DNA of 64,000 nucleotides from Kaustia mangrovi (GTDB taxonomy: Bacteria; Pseudomonadota; Alphaproteobacteria; Rhizobiales; Im1): positions 1,302,001-1,366,000 of the forward strand of contig NZ_CP058214.1 in assembly GCF_015482775.1 (NCBI RefSeq), given 5' to 3'. The translations under genes and the position numbers were made by a program. Positions within the stretch are counted from its first letter, which is position 1. Each line of letters opens with the position of its first letter. This document shows positions 20,686 through 29,356 of the stretch, in pieces. The notes beneath the pieces are model-generated. The model saw only the letters and a program-made list of their open reading frames with translations, was not told the DNA's origin and searched no databases.

Positions 20686-20931
20686 ATGCCAACCGCCCGG
20701 CACGAGCCGCCCGACAACCGCCACGACCGCGAGGCCCGCGCCGCGCGCCGCCATCTCGACCGGCTCGACGAGCAGGGCGAGAAGCTCATCGGCGGCGGCC
20801 GGATGGCCCATCCCGAGACCGACCCGGACGATCCCATGGAGATCTGGGGCAAGCGCATCGGCCGGGGCCTCGCCGTGCTCGCGCTGATCTATCTCACCTA
20901 TCATCTGGTGACGACCTACGTCCTGTCGTGA
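20686..20931 (+). CDS. Small single-span membrane protein, hypothetical
   Basis: An 81-residue protein of unknown function. The first 55 residues are charged and probably cytoplasmic (HEPPDNRHDREARAARRHLD, PMEIWGKRIGRG). The last 25 form one transmembrane helix (LAVLALIYLTYHLVTTYVL). It sits between the HECGH protein (31-bp gap) and leuD. Coding potential is supported by codon use and a conserved-looking DPDDPMEIWGKRIGR segment. Confidence 0.65.
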   Translation: MPTARHEPPDNRHDREARAARRHLDRLDEQGEKLIGGGRMAHPETDPDDPMEIWGKRIGRGLAVLALIYLTYHLVTTYVLS

Positions 20932-20962
20932 CATCGAACCGGTTTTCCGCGCCGCCGGGGAC

Positions 20963-20991
20963 TTGACCGCGCGCGCCTGGCGGCGCATGTA
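20963..20991 (+). promoter_or_regulatory. Putative leuD promoter
   Basis: TTGACC (20963-20968) and CATGTA (20986-20991) are spaced by 17 bp, 33 bp before leuD. The block ACTTGACCGCGCG (20961-20973) is identical to that before leuC. Confidence 0.45.
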
Positions 20992-21024
20992 ACAGTCACG
21001 CGAAAAGACGAGGAGACGGTCACG

Positions 21025-21630
21025 ATGGAGAAGTTCACGGTTCTGACCGGCGTTGCGGCGCCCTTGGACATGATCAATGTCGACACCGACCAGATCATCC
21101 CCAAGCAGTTCCTGAAGACCATCAAGCGCACCGGCCTCGGCAGCGCGCTCTTCTACGATTTCCGCTATGACGAGGACGGCAACGAGCGCACCGATTTCGT
21201 GCTCAGCAAGCCGGCCTACCAGAACGCGAAGATCCTGGTCGCGGGCGACAATTTCGGCTGCGGATCGAGCCGCGAGCATGCCCCCTGGGCCCTGCTCGAT
21301 TTCGGCTTCCGCTGCGTCATCGCACCGTCCTTCGCCGACATCTTTTACAACAACTGCTTCAAGAACGGCATCCTGCCGATCAAGCTGCCGCAGGAAGACG
21401 TCGACAAGCTGATGGACGACGCCTCGCGCGGCGCCAACGCCACCGTGACCGTCGATCTGGAGGCCCAGGAGATCCGCGGCCCCGACGGCGGCGTCATCCA
21501 TTTCGACATCGACCCGCACCGCAAGCGCTGCCTGCTGGAAGGTCTCGACGATATCGGCCTGACCATGGAGAAGGCGGCCGCCATCGACACCTACGAGACC
21601 AAGGCCGAAGCCGCGCATCCCTGGCTCTAG
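21025..21630 (+). CDS. leuD: 3-isopropylmalate dehydratase small subunit LeuD
   Basis: LeuD forms the swivel domain of the LeuCD isomerase. The 201 residues show [33 protein letters not shown] and [17 protein letters not shown], all standard for LeuD. Length is normal. AGGAGA lies upstream of the ATG. leuB follows 106 bp later. Confidence 0.97.
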   Translation: MEKFTVLTGVAAPLDMINVDTDQIIPKQFLKTIKRTGLGSALFYDFRYDEDGNERTDFVLSKPAYQNAKILVAGDNFGCGSSREHAPWALLDFGFRCVIAPSFADIFYNNCFKNGILPIKLPQEDVDKLMDDASRGANATVTVDLEAQEIRGPDGGVIHFDIDPHRKRCLLEGLDDIGLTMEKAAAIDTYETKAEAAHPWL

Positions 21631-21736
21631 TCTGTCCGGCATGTCGGCAGGCGGGCGGGGGCTTGCCAGATCGGCCCGTGGGCTTTAAGTCCCCGGGAGC
21701 ACATCCCGCCATCACTGACAATCCGGCACGACATCC

Positions 21737-22846
21737 ATGACGTCATTCAAGCTCCTCCTCCTGCCCGGCGACGGCATCGGCCCCGAGGTCACTGCCGAGG
21801 CCCGGCGCATCGTCGACTGGTTCACCGCCCAGGGCATCGCCCGCTTCGAGACGGAAGAGGACCTCGTGGGCGGATCCGCCTATGACGCCCATGGCGAGGC
21901 GGTGTCGGATGCCACGATGGACACCGCCCAGGCGGCGGACGCCGTGCTCTTCGGCGCGGTCGGCGGGCCGAAATGGGACGGCGTGGCTTACGACAAGCGC
22001 CCGGAAGCGGGGCTTCTGCGCCTGCGCAAGGATCTGGGGCTGTTCGCCAATCTGCGGCCCGCCATCTGCTATCCGGCGCTCGCCGACGCCTCCTCGCTCA
22101 AGCGCGACGTGGTGGAAGGGCTCGATATCCTGATCGTGCGCGAGCTGACCGGCGGCGTCTATTTCGGCGAGCCCAAGGAGATCACCGATCTCGGCAACAA
22201 CCAGAAGCGGGCCGTCGACACGCAGGTCTACGACACCTACGAGATCGAGCGCATCGCACGCGTCGCCTTCGAGCTCGCGCGCACCCGGCGCAATGCGGTC
22301 GCCTCCGCGGAGAAGCGCAATGTCATGAAGACCGGCGTGCTCTGGCACGAGGTGGTCACCCGCATACACGACGAGGCCTATCCGGACGTCGCGCTGGAGC
22401 ATGTGCTCGCCGACAATTGCGCCATGCAGCTCGTGCGCCGGCCCAAGCAGTTCGACGTGATCGTCACCGACAACCTGTTCGGCGACGTGCTCTCCGACAT
22501 CGCGGCCATGCTCACCGGGTCCCTCGGCATGCTGCCGTCGGCCTCGCTCGGCGCGCCCGACGAGAAGACCGGGCGGCGCAAGGCGCTCTACGAGCCGGTC
22601 CATGGCTCCGCGCCCGACATTGCGGGCCAGGGCAAGGCCAACCCCATCGCGATGATCGCCTCCTTCGCCATGGCGCTGCGCTATTCCTTCGGGCTCGGCG
22701 AGTGGGCTGACCGGCTGGAAGGCGCCATCGCGACCGCGCTCGACCAGGGCCTTCGCACCGGCGACATCATGCAGGACGGCATGCGTGAGATCTCGACCTC
22801 CGATATGGGTGCCGCCATCCTGAAGAACCTGCAGGACGCCGACTGA
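21737..22846 (+). CDS. leuB: 3-isopropylmalate dehydrogenase LeuB
   Basis: LeuB oxidatively decarboxylates 3-isopropylmalate with NAD+ in leucine synthesis. The 369-residue protein begins [18 protein letters not shown] and contains [37 protein letters not shown], and [18 protein letters not shown], the metal- and cofactor-binding signature. Length is normal. It is the last leu gene of the run. Confidence 0.97.
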   Translation: MTSFKLLLLPGDGIGPEVTAEARRIVDWFTAQGIARFETEEDLVGGSAYDAHGEAVSDATMDTAQAADAVLFGAVGGPKWDGVAYDKRPEAGLLRLRKDLGLFANLRPAICYPALADASSLKRDVVEGLDILIVRELTGGVYFGEPKEITDLGNNQKRAVDTQVYDTYEIERIARVAFELARTRRNAVASAEKRNVMKTGVLWHEVVTRIHDEAYPDVALEHVLADNCAMQLVRRPKQFDVIVTDNLFGDVLSDIAAMLTGSLGMLPSASLGAPDEKTGRRKALYEPVHGSAPDIAGQGKANPIAMIASFAMALRYSFGLGEWADRLEGAIATALDQGLRTGDIMQDGMREISTSDMGAAILKNLQDAD

Positions 22847-22925
22847 CAGAACGGTTGCCGCATCCTGTCTCCGGCAGGTACCATGCTCCCCGACGAGCGG
22901 GGGCTGGTCGAACAGGAATGAGGCT

Positions 22926-23435
22926 ATGGCTCTGAGAACACTGACCACCGGCCTTGCGGCAACGGTCATGGCGCTGGGCGTCTCGGCGGGCTTCGATACC
23001 GGCACGGCAGAGGCCCAGTCCGCCGCCTATTGCGACAGCTATGCCCGCGATTACGCGTCGCGCTATCAGCGCGGCACGGGCGTGCTGGGCGGCGCGGCCA
23101 TCGGCGCGCTCGGCGGGGCGGCCATCGGCGGCATTGTCGACGGCGGCAAGGGCGCGGGCAGAGGCGCGGCCATCGGCGCGGTCGGCGGTGCCCTCGGCGG
23201 CGCGATCCGCGATTCGAGTGAGGCCAAGGCCGCCTATAACCGCGCCTACAGGGACTGCATGGCGCGCAGCGCGGCTCCGCGCGCACCGGCGGCGCCCGCG
23301 GCAAGTGGCGGCGGCGGCGGGCCGGAGCCGTGGACGCCGGAATGGTACCGCTATTGCGCCGACAAGTACCGGTCCTTCAACCCCGAAACCGGCAAGTATC
23401 TGGCCTATTCGGGACAGTACCGCTTCTGCCAGTAA
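22926..23435 (+). CDS. Glycine-zipper protein with BA14K-like C-terminus
   Basis: A 169-residue secreted or envelope protein. The signal peptide ends near TAEAQS. A glycine-zipper stretch (VLGGAAIGALGGAAIGGIV, GAAIGAVGGALGGAI) could insert into or associate with a membrane. The C-terminus CADKYRSFNPETGKYLAYSG with a final C matches the BA14K motif of rhizobial and Brucella surface proteins. Function is unknown. Confidence 0.75.
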   Translation: MALRTLTTGLAATVMALGVSAGFDTGTAEAQSAAYCDSYARDYASRYQRGTGVLGGAAIGALGGAAIGGIVDGGKGAGRGAAIGAVGGALGGAIRDSSEAKAAYNRAYRDCMARSAAPRAPAAPAASGGGGGPEPWTPEWYRYCADKYRSFNPETGKYLAYSGQYRFCQ

Positions 23436-23539
23436 GGGGCGCGGCTCAACTGTCCGACACATCTGCCGCAGGGCGCCCCGGCCCTGCGGATGCTATCGTT
23501 TGTGCAAGTGTCCCGTTCGTTCCGGGCTGAGGGGGCTCC

Positions 23540-24091
23540 ATGATCGATCGCCGGCGGTTCGTCGCCATGCTCGCGCTCGTCCCGGCCTGCGCCGTGCCCG
23601 CAGGCCGCGGCCATGCGGCGGAGCCCGCCTATCTCGGCTATAGCCGCACGCTGTTGTCGAGCCTGCCGGCAGGCGCCCGCTTCCGCCCCGATCTCGAGGA
23701 CTATCTGGACGGCCTCGCCTCCGCCGCCCGCCGCCAGAATGGGCGCGACGGGCTGACCGCGAGCGCGCTCCTGCGCGACGGCGCGCGCACCCAGGCGGTG
23801 GAAATGCTGAAGGGAGACTTCGTCGGGCACTATTCGCAGGCCGGCTACCGCTTCAGCCAGCGCTTCCTCGCCTTCGCCGGCGACGGTCACGGGGCCTATG
23901 GCGAGAATGTCGCGCGCGACAGGAGCGCAGGCCCCGTCGACAAGACCAAGGCGCGGCGGCTGTTCCAGCAATGGCTCGACAGCGGCGGCCACCGCCGCAA
24001 CCTGATGACGCGCTATTACCGCTTCGTCAGCACCGGCGCCCTCCAATATGGCCACCATCTCTATGCCGCCCAGATTTTCTGGGAGAAGTAG
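23540..24091 (+). CDS. CAP (SCP/PR-1-like) domain protein, exported
   Basis: The 183-residue protein starts MIDRRRFVAMLALVPACAVP, a signal with a twin-Arg-like RRR and a cysteine that might also allow lipidation. The rest is a compact CAP domain: ARTQAVEMLKGDFVGHYSQAG, GAYGENVARD, FQQWLDSGGHRRNLM and YAAQIFW, carrying the His and Glu positions of the CAP cavity. Bacterial CAP proteins are extracytoplasmic with mostly unknown roles. Confidence 0.8.
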   Translation: MIDRRRFVAMLALVPACAVPAGRGHAAEPAYLGYSRTLLSSLPAGARFRPDLEDYLDGLASAARRQNGRDGLTASALLRDGARTQAVEMLKGDFVGHYSQAGYRFSQRFLAFAGDGHGAYGENVARDRSAGPVDKTKARRLFQQWLDSGGHRRNLMTRYYRFVSTGALQYGHHLYAAQIFWEK

Positions 24092-24212
24092 TCCTTTCGC
24101 GACAGGCTGACACGGTGCCTATGGCCTTTGCCGGCGCTTCGCACTATCTTGGATAGCATTCTTCGACAGGTTCTCCCTGTCCCCAACTCCCGAACCGGGG
24201 GCCCTCACCGCC

Positions 24213-25457
24213 ATGTTGAAACCTGTTTCGCGCGCGGATGCGCGCTCGCTCATATCGATGCCGGAATTCGTCACCATCATCGCCCTGCTGATGGCCCTCA
24301 CGGCATTGTCCATCGATATCATGCTGCCGGCCCTGCCCGCGATCGGCGCGGAATTCTCCCTTACCGACGACAATGCGGCCCAGGCGGTGGTGACCGCCTA
24401 TATGCTCGGTTTCGCCCTCGGCCAGATCGTCTACGGCCCGCTGTCCGACAGCTGGGGCCGCAAGCCGCTGCTGATGGCGGGCCTCGTCATCTACGGCATC
24501 GCCTCCTTCGCGCTGGTCTTCTCCGACAGCTTCGCATTTCTCCTGGCGGCGCGCTTCGTCCAGGGGTTCGGCAGCGCCGCGCCGCGCGTGATCGCCATCG
24601 CCGCCGTGCGCGACCTGTTCGGCGGGCGCGAGATGGCGCGTGTCATGTCCTTCGTCATGATGGTGTTCATCATCGTGCCCGTGCTCGCGCCCACCGTCGG
24701 CGGCGCCATCCTGCTCGCCGGCACCTGGCACTGGATCTTCTGGTTCATGTTCCTGGTCGCGGTCATCGCCATCGCGTGGTCCGCGCTCAGGTTGCCGGAG
24801 ACCCATCCCGCCGAGAAGCAGGAGCCCCTTTCGATGACATGGCTCGCGCGGGCGGCGAAGACCACCATCACCACCCGCCAGACGGTCGGCTACACGCTCG
24901 CCATCGCGCTGGTTTTCGGCTGCCTGCTCGGCTATATCAATTCCGCCCAGCAGATCTTCGCCGACATTTACGGCGTCCACGATTCCTTCCCCATCTTCTT
25001 CGGGGCCATCGCCGCCGTGCTGGCGGTCGCCTCCTTCCTCAACAGCCGCCTGGTGGAGAGCATGGGCATGCGCCGGCTGTCGCACGCCGCCCTCGTCTGC
25101 TTCGCGGCGACCGGCATCGTGCACACGCTGCTGGCGCTGTTCTGGCCCCCGTCCGTCTATGTCTTCAGCGCCATCCTGGCGGTCAACCTGCTCGCCTTCG
25201 GCTTCATCATGCCGAACTTCAACGCCATGGCGATGGAGCCGCTCGGCCGCATCGGAGGCATGGCGTCCTCCTTCGTGGGCTGCATACAGACGACGGGCGG
25301 CGCCGTGCTCGGCTACATGGTCGGCCAGGCCTATAACGGCACCATCATGCCCCTGACGCTCGGCTATGCCGTGTTCGGCAGCATCGCCCTCTTCGTCGTC
25401 CTCGTCACCGAGCGCGGCCGCCTGATGCAGCCCGTCAACGAGGTGAGCCCGGGCTAG
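24213..25457 (+). CDS. Bcr/CflA family multidrug efflux MFS transporter
   Basis: A 414-residue inner-membrane proton-driven exporter of the DHA1 Bcr/CflA group, 12 helices. Family features are LSIDIMLPALPAIGAEF in TM1, YGPLSDSWGRKPLLMAGL as motif A, FVQGFGSAAPRVIAIAAVRDLF, and VPVLAPTVGGAIL as motif C. It converges on the ehuB-like gene and has no partner gene nearby. The substrate is not predictable. Confidence 0.9.
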   Translation: MLKPVSRADARSLISMPEFVTIIALLMALTALSIDIMLPALPAIGAEFSLTDDNAAQAVVTAYMLGFALGQIVYGPLSDSWGRKPLLMAGLVIYGIASFALVFSDSFAFLLAARFVQGFGSAAPRVIAIAAVRDLFGGREMARVMSFVMMVFIIVPVLAPTVGGAILLAGTWHWIFWFMFLVAVIAIAWSALRLPETHPAEKQEPLSMTWLARAAKTTITTRQTVGYTLAIALVFGCLLGYINSAQQIFADIYGVHDSFPIFFGAIAAVLAVASFLNSRLVESMGMRRLSHAALVCFAATGIVHTLLALFWPPSVYVFSAILAVNLLAFGFIMPNFNAMAMEPLGRIGGMASSFVGCIQTTGGAVLGYMVGQAYNGTIMPLTLGYAVFGSIALFVVLVTERGRLMQPVNEVSPG

Positions 25458-25517
25458 AGTATCGCGGCCTATCGCCGGCAGTCCGGAGAGGTGGAACGGG
25501 GACCAGGGCAGGCGCCC

Positions 25518-26387
25518 TCACCCCTTGCACAGATCCTCTGCCGTCATGTCGGGCATCATGTCCTCGGTGAACCCGAAGGGTTCCACGAGCGCCAGGTGAG
25601 CGGGCGAACCGACGAAATCGGCGAGAACGCCGTTGAAGGCGTCCGCGAGATCGCGGTCCTCCTTGCGGAAGGCGAAGCCGCCATACCCCTTGACCTGCTC
25701 GCCATCGAGAACCGGATAGAATTGCGGAGTCGCCTCCAGACCGTCCTCGCCGTCGACCAGATCCTTCGCGGTGAGCGCGGTCAGGGCGACCGCGTCGATC
25801 TCGCCGGCCTTCAGGGCGTCCATGGCGAGGCCGAAATCCCTGTAGAGCGGCGCCCGGTCGGCGGGTATGCCGGTCACCAGCGCGTAATTGTATTCCACCG
25901 TCCCCGCGATCAGCCCGACGCGGGCCTCCTCATTGTCCGACACGGTGGCGAAATCGGTGAGCCCCTTCGGGTTGCCGGCCTTCACCGCGAAGGCCTCGCC
26001 CACGACATAGGTCGGATTGGAGAAGGCGACCTCGCCGCAGCGCGCCGGTGTGATGAACATGCCGGCCGCGGCGATATCGATGCTGCCGTCGCGAAGGCCC
26101 GGAATGAGCGCGCCGAACTCCACCGTCACGAAGGAGAGTTCCGCATCGGGCGCCAGCCGGGCGAGCACGGCGCGGGCGATCTCGGGCGCCTCGCCCGTGA
26201 TCTCGCCATCCGGCCCGCGATAGCCATAGGGCGCCTCGCCGGCGACCGCGATGGTGACCTTTCCGCCCTCACGTGCGCGCTCCAGCACACCTTGCGCGGA
26301 GGCCAGCCCGGTCATGGCCAGCACCGAGACGAGCCCTGCGGCAAGCCATCCCGCAGGGCGGCGGAGGAAATCCACATTCACACGCAT
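25518..26387 (-). CDS. ehuB: EhuB-like ectoine/hydroxyectoine ABC transporter binding protein
   Basis: A 289-residue periplasmic solute-binding protein with signal peptide (GWLAAGLVSVLAMTGLASA). The segments AGEAPYGYRGPDGEITGEAP, EFGALIPGLRDGSIDIAAAG and FITPARCGEVAFSNPTY match my memory of EhuB proteins of rhizobia. ABC permease and ATPase genes (ehuCDA) are absent nearby, so it is an orphan or works with a distant transporter. The TeaABC-like TRAP genes next door also point to ectoine-type solutes. A generic polar amino-acid binding protein is the alternative. Confidence 0.75.
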   Translation of the reverse strand: MRVNVDFLRRPAGWLAAGLVSVLAMTGLASAQGVLERAREGGKVTIAVAGEAPYGYRGPDGEITGEAPEIARAVLARLAPDAELSFVTVEFGALIPGLRDGSIDIAAAGMFITPARCGEVAFSNPTYVVGEAFAVKAGNPKGLTDFATVSDNEEARVGLIAGTVEYNYALVTGIPADRAPLYRDFGLAMDALKAGEIDAVALTALTAKDLVDGEDGLEATPQFYPVLDGEQVKGYGGFAFRKEDRDLADAFNGVLADFVGSPAHLALVEPFGFTEDMMPDMTAEDLCKG

Positions 26388-26441
26388 CGCACCGTTCCTG
26401 GACGTTATGCGCCGGCCTGCCCTCCCCTTGTCCTCCGTGTC

Positions 26442-26885
26442 TTAACGCACGGTGATACAGGTGCATGGCGCTATGGAGTTGACCTTGTGGGACACGCTGC
26501 CGAGCAGCAGTGCGCCGATATCGCCGAGCCCGCGGCTCCCCATCACGATGGCGTCGGCCTTGTGCTGCTGGGCGATCTCCACGATGGTGCGGGCGGGATG
26601 CCCGCGTTTGACCTCGGAGGTCACACTGTCGATCCCGGCATCCTTCGCACGCTTCACCGCCTCATCCGTGAACTCGCGGGCGAGCCGCTTGAGCGTGGCG
26701 TCCGGCGGTTCGATCTCCTCGCGCCCCCTCACCAGCGAATGGGTGCTCTCCAGCATGGAGTGATGCCGGTAGACGCTCGTCATGACGAGGGACGACCCGT
26801 AATGCTTGGCAAGGTCCACGGCGGTGTCCACGGCCTTGTAGGAGTGATCGGACCCGTCGACGGCGACGACAATCGTCTGGAACAT
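26442..26885 (-). CDS. Universal stress protein (TeaD-like, TRAP-associated)
   Basis: The 147-residue UspA-family protein starts FQTIVVAVDGSDHS and has the ATP-binding motif GSRGLGDIGALLLGSVS (G-x2-G-x9-G-S/T) near the C-terminus. It follows the TRAP large subunit gene by 13 bp in the same operon. In Halomonas elongata a Usp protein, TeaD, is co-encoded with the ectoine TRAP transporter and modulates it; the same arrangement here suggests the same role. Confidence 0.88.
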   Translation of the reverse strand: MFQTIVVAVDGSDHSYKAVDTAVDLAKHYGSSLVMTSVYRHHSMLESTHSLVRGREEIEPPDATLKRLAREFTDEAVKRAKDAGIDSVTSEVKRGHPARTIVEIAQQHKADAIVMGSRGLGDIGALLLGSVSHKVNSIAPCTCITVR

Positions 26886-26898
26886 GGCGGCTCCCCCA

Positions 26899-28182
26899 TC
26901 AGCGGAAGGCGAGGTCGCGCAGGAACAGCGCGATCTGCGGGAACACGATCAGCAGAACGGATGCCGTCAGCAGCATGATGATGAAGGGCGGCGTGCCCCT
27001 GATGACGTCCATATAGGGCCGTCTGAAGATCGCGATGGCGGTGAAGATGTCGCAGCCGAATGGCGGTGTCGCCGACCCGATGGCCACCTGGAGCGTGATG
27101 ATCGTGCCGACGAGGACGGGATCGAGGCCCGTGGCCTGCACGATGGGTGCGAAGATCGGGACCAGGATCAGGATCACCACGATCGGGTCGACGAACATGC
27201 AGCCGATGAAGAAGGCGATGGAGATCGCGATCAGCACCATGGTTGGCCCGGCCTCGGCCAGCCCGAGGGCGCCGAGGATGGCCTGCGGGATCTGGGCGAA
27301 GGAGATCGTCCAGGAAAACGCCGCGCCGGCCCCCACGAGAATGAACACCACCGCCGTGATGAGCCCCGTCGACAACGCGATGGCCGGAATGTCGGAGACC
27401 TTGAGCGAGCGGAAGATGAGCACTTCGAGGACGAAGGCGTAGAGCACCGAGACGGAGGCCGCCTCCGTGGGGCTGAAGATGCCGCCATAGATGCCGCCGA
27501 TGATGATCACCGGGAAGCCGAGCGGCCAGATGGCACGCCGCATGGCGGTCAACCGCTCGCCCCAGGTCGCCTTGGGATCGGTCGGGATGTCGTGGATCGT
27601 CGCATAGACGATGGAATAGGCGGCGAACATCATGAGGATGAGCACGCCCGGCCCGATGCCGGCGATGAACAGCTCGGCGATGGAGGTGCCCGAGACCACG
27701 CCATAGATGATCATGCCGATGCTCGGCGGGATCAGGAAGGCGATGTCGGAGGCGTTGATGGCGAGCGCCATCACGAAGCTGTCCTTGTAGCCCGCCTTCA
27801 GCATCTTCGGGCGCAAGGGCCCGCCAATGGCGACGACCGTGGCCTGGGTGGAGCCGGAGACCGCGCCGAACAGCGTGCAGGCCGCCGCCGTGGTCACCGC
27901 GAGCCCGCCGCGCACATGGCCCACGAAGCGCATCACCAGATCGAGCAGCCGGTCGGCGGAATGGCCCTTGGTGATGATGTCGGCGGCGAGGATGAACATC
28001 GGCACCGCGATGAGCGCGGACGGCTTCACCCCGCCGATCATCTGCTGGATGATGATCTCCGGCTTCATCATGCCGCCGAAGAAGGCGAAGAAGCCCAGAA
28101 GCGCCGCCCCGATCAGGGGGATGAGCATGGGAAAGCCCAGCAGCAGCAGCACGATCATGAGCGACAGCATGGCCGTTGTCAT
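26899..28182 (-). CDS. TRAP transporter large permease (DctM/TeaC-like)
   Basis: The 427-residue DctM-family protein has about 12 helices and forms the sodium-driven translocation channel. Typical stretches are GFPMLIPLIGAALLGFFAFFGG near the start, LAINASDIAFLIPPSIGMII, SPTEAASVSVLYAFVLE and FVDPIVVILILVPIFAPI. Its ATG overlaps the stop of the small subunit gene by four bases. The likely substrate is an ectoine-type solute, judged from the divergent binding protein. Confidence 0.92.
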   Translation of the reverse strand: MTTAMLSLMIVLLLLGFPMLIPLIGAALLGFFAFFGGMMKPEIIIQQMIGGVKPSALIAVPMFILAADIITKGHSADRLLDLVMRFVGHVRGGLAVTTAAACTLFGAVSGSTQATVVAIGGPLRPKMLKAGYKDSFVMALAINASDIAFLIPPSIGMIIYGVVSGTSIAELFIAGIGPGVLILMMFAAYSIVYATIHDIPTDPKATWGERLTAMRRAIWPLGFPVIIIGGIYGGIFSPTEAASVSVLYAFVLEVLIFRSLKVSDIPAIALSTGLITAVVFILVGAGAAFSWTISFAQIPQAILGALGLAEAGPTMVLIAISIAFFIGCMFVDPIVVILILVPIFAPIVQATGLDPVLVGTIITLQVAIGSATPPFGCDIFTAIAIFRRPYMDVIRGTPPFIIMLLTASVLLIVFPQIALFLRDLAFR

Positions 28183-28814
28183 CGATCGGCCCTCCCCTTG
28201 CCGTTGGTCTCCCCGTCCGCGCTGTCGGGCATCTCTCCCGGCGCGACGGCGGCCGCCTTGGCCAGGTCGTCGGGCTCCACGCCGGCGACTTCCGCCTCGT
28301 CATAGGCGTCGACCTGCTCGTAGGAGATGTAGACGTCGCGGCTTCCCAGGTTCTTCGTCACCGTCAGCACATACTGGATGCCGGTGATCACGAAGCCGAC
28401 GGGCACCCAGATATAGGTCAGATAGAGCGGCAGGCGCAGGGCCGGCGTCACCTTGCCGAGATTGGCCACGCGCGAGACATAGAGGAAGGAGTAATAGGCC
28501 AGCACGAACATGATGGCCGCCGTGACCCCCGCGATCAGGATCATCAGCGCCTTGCGGTTGCGGTCGCTGAGCTGGTCGTAGACCGCCGACATGCGGATAT
28601 GCCGGCCCTTGCGCGCGGCATAGCCGAGCCCCACGAAGGTCACCAGCACGATCAGGAACTGGTTCAGCTCCTCGGAGAAGTAGATGCTCTGGGCGAAGAC
28701 GAACCGCCCGACCACATTGCCGATGGAGTTGACCGCCATCAGGATGACGCCGGCGGCGAGCACGAAGGCCTCGAACCGGGCGATTGCTCTGTCGATCAAG
28801 GAAAGGACGCGCAT
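28179..28814 (-). CDS. TRAP transporter small permease (DctQ/TeaB-like)
   Basis: The 211-residue DctQ-family protein has four helices with the signature SIYFSEELNQFLIVLVTFVG and ARKGRHIRMSAVYDQL. A C-terminal extension of about 50 mostly acidic residues (SYEQVDAYDEAEVAGVEPDD) follows the last helix and is longer than usual. The ATG at 28814 was chosen because the first helix follows directly and upstream codons look non-coding. It heads the operon teaB-teaC-usp. Confidence 0.9.
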   Translation of the reverse strand: MRVLSLIDRAIARFEAFVLAAGVILMAVNSIGNVVGRFVFAQSIYFSEELNQFLIVLVTFVGLGYAARKGRHIRMSAVYDQLSDRNRKALMILIAGVTAAIMFVLAYYSFLYVSRVANLGKVTPALRLPLYLTYIWVPVGFVITGIQYVLTVTKNLGSRDVYISYEQVDAYDEAEVAGVEPDDLAKAAAVAPGEMPDSADGETNGKGRADR

Positions 28815-29009
28815 TATCCCCTCAAGCCCCTCCCGGCGCTTGCAGCCCGGCGGGCTTCCAGACCGTGGCCGCCTTGTCCGGCATGCCGTGGACCCTCCCG
28901 TCCGATCCGTCTGCTCTCCGCCCCGACGGTCCAGCCGGCGATATCCGCCGCGCCCGTCCCCCGGGACCACATCATTCGACCCTCATTGAGACGGTTCCCC
29001 CATTCTTGA

Positions 29010-29037
29010 ATCATGTCAAGTTATAGATTGTCATGAT
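29010..29037. promoter_or_regulatory. 28-bp imperfect palindrome in TRAP divergent region
   Basis: The arm ATCATGTCAA (29010-29019) and the arm TTGTCATGAT (29028-29037) match at nine of ten positions around an 8-bp centre. The right arm overlaps one copy of the repeated 14-mer. It is placed near the permease-operon side and could be a repressor or activator site. Confidence 0.4.
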
Positions 29038-29175
29038 ATTTTCGTCCCCCTGTTTTCCGCCGGAACACGCTTTCAGAGTTCAGAGCATCCGGAACACACG
29101 ATCCAGGGTGGTCTTTCCGACGGAAACCGCACGAAGAGACAACCGGAGCGAGACGTCATGGGCGAAGCCGGCAAA

Positions 29176-29214
29176 ATTGTGATGAAACAATGATTGTCTT
29201 GATATGAGGACAAT
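29176..29214. promoter_or_regulatory. Two adjacent ATTGT palindromes in TRAP divergent region
   Basis: ATTGT-N6-ACAAT (29176-29191) is followed directly by ATTGTC-N10-GACAAT (29193-29214). The second includes the other copy of the repeated 14-mer GATTGTCwTGATAT. They lie about 145-180 bp upstream of the binding-protein gene. Confidence 0.4.
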
Positions 29215-29356
29215 TGCTCGCTTAGGCTATTTCGATCTTGGGGTGAAAGGGGACATGGCCGTGCAGACACCGCCGCGTGCCGACCGCGATCGCCCCTGAT
29301 GCAATCACCACAATTCATGACCCCTTGAGGCGGCAAATCAGGAAGGCACAAGGACC

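Larger units (their letters stand above)
28815..29356. other. Divergent regulatory region of the TRAP transporter genes
   Basis: This 542-bp gap separates the divergent TRAP permease and binding-protein genes and holds no gene. Its right half is strikingly AT-richer than the surroundings. It contains several palindromes and a repeated 14-mer (GATTGTCwTGATAT at 29026-29039 and 29192-29205), which are plausible operators for both transcripts. Confidence 0.55.
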
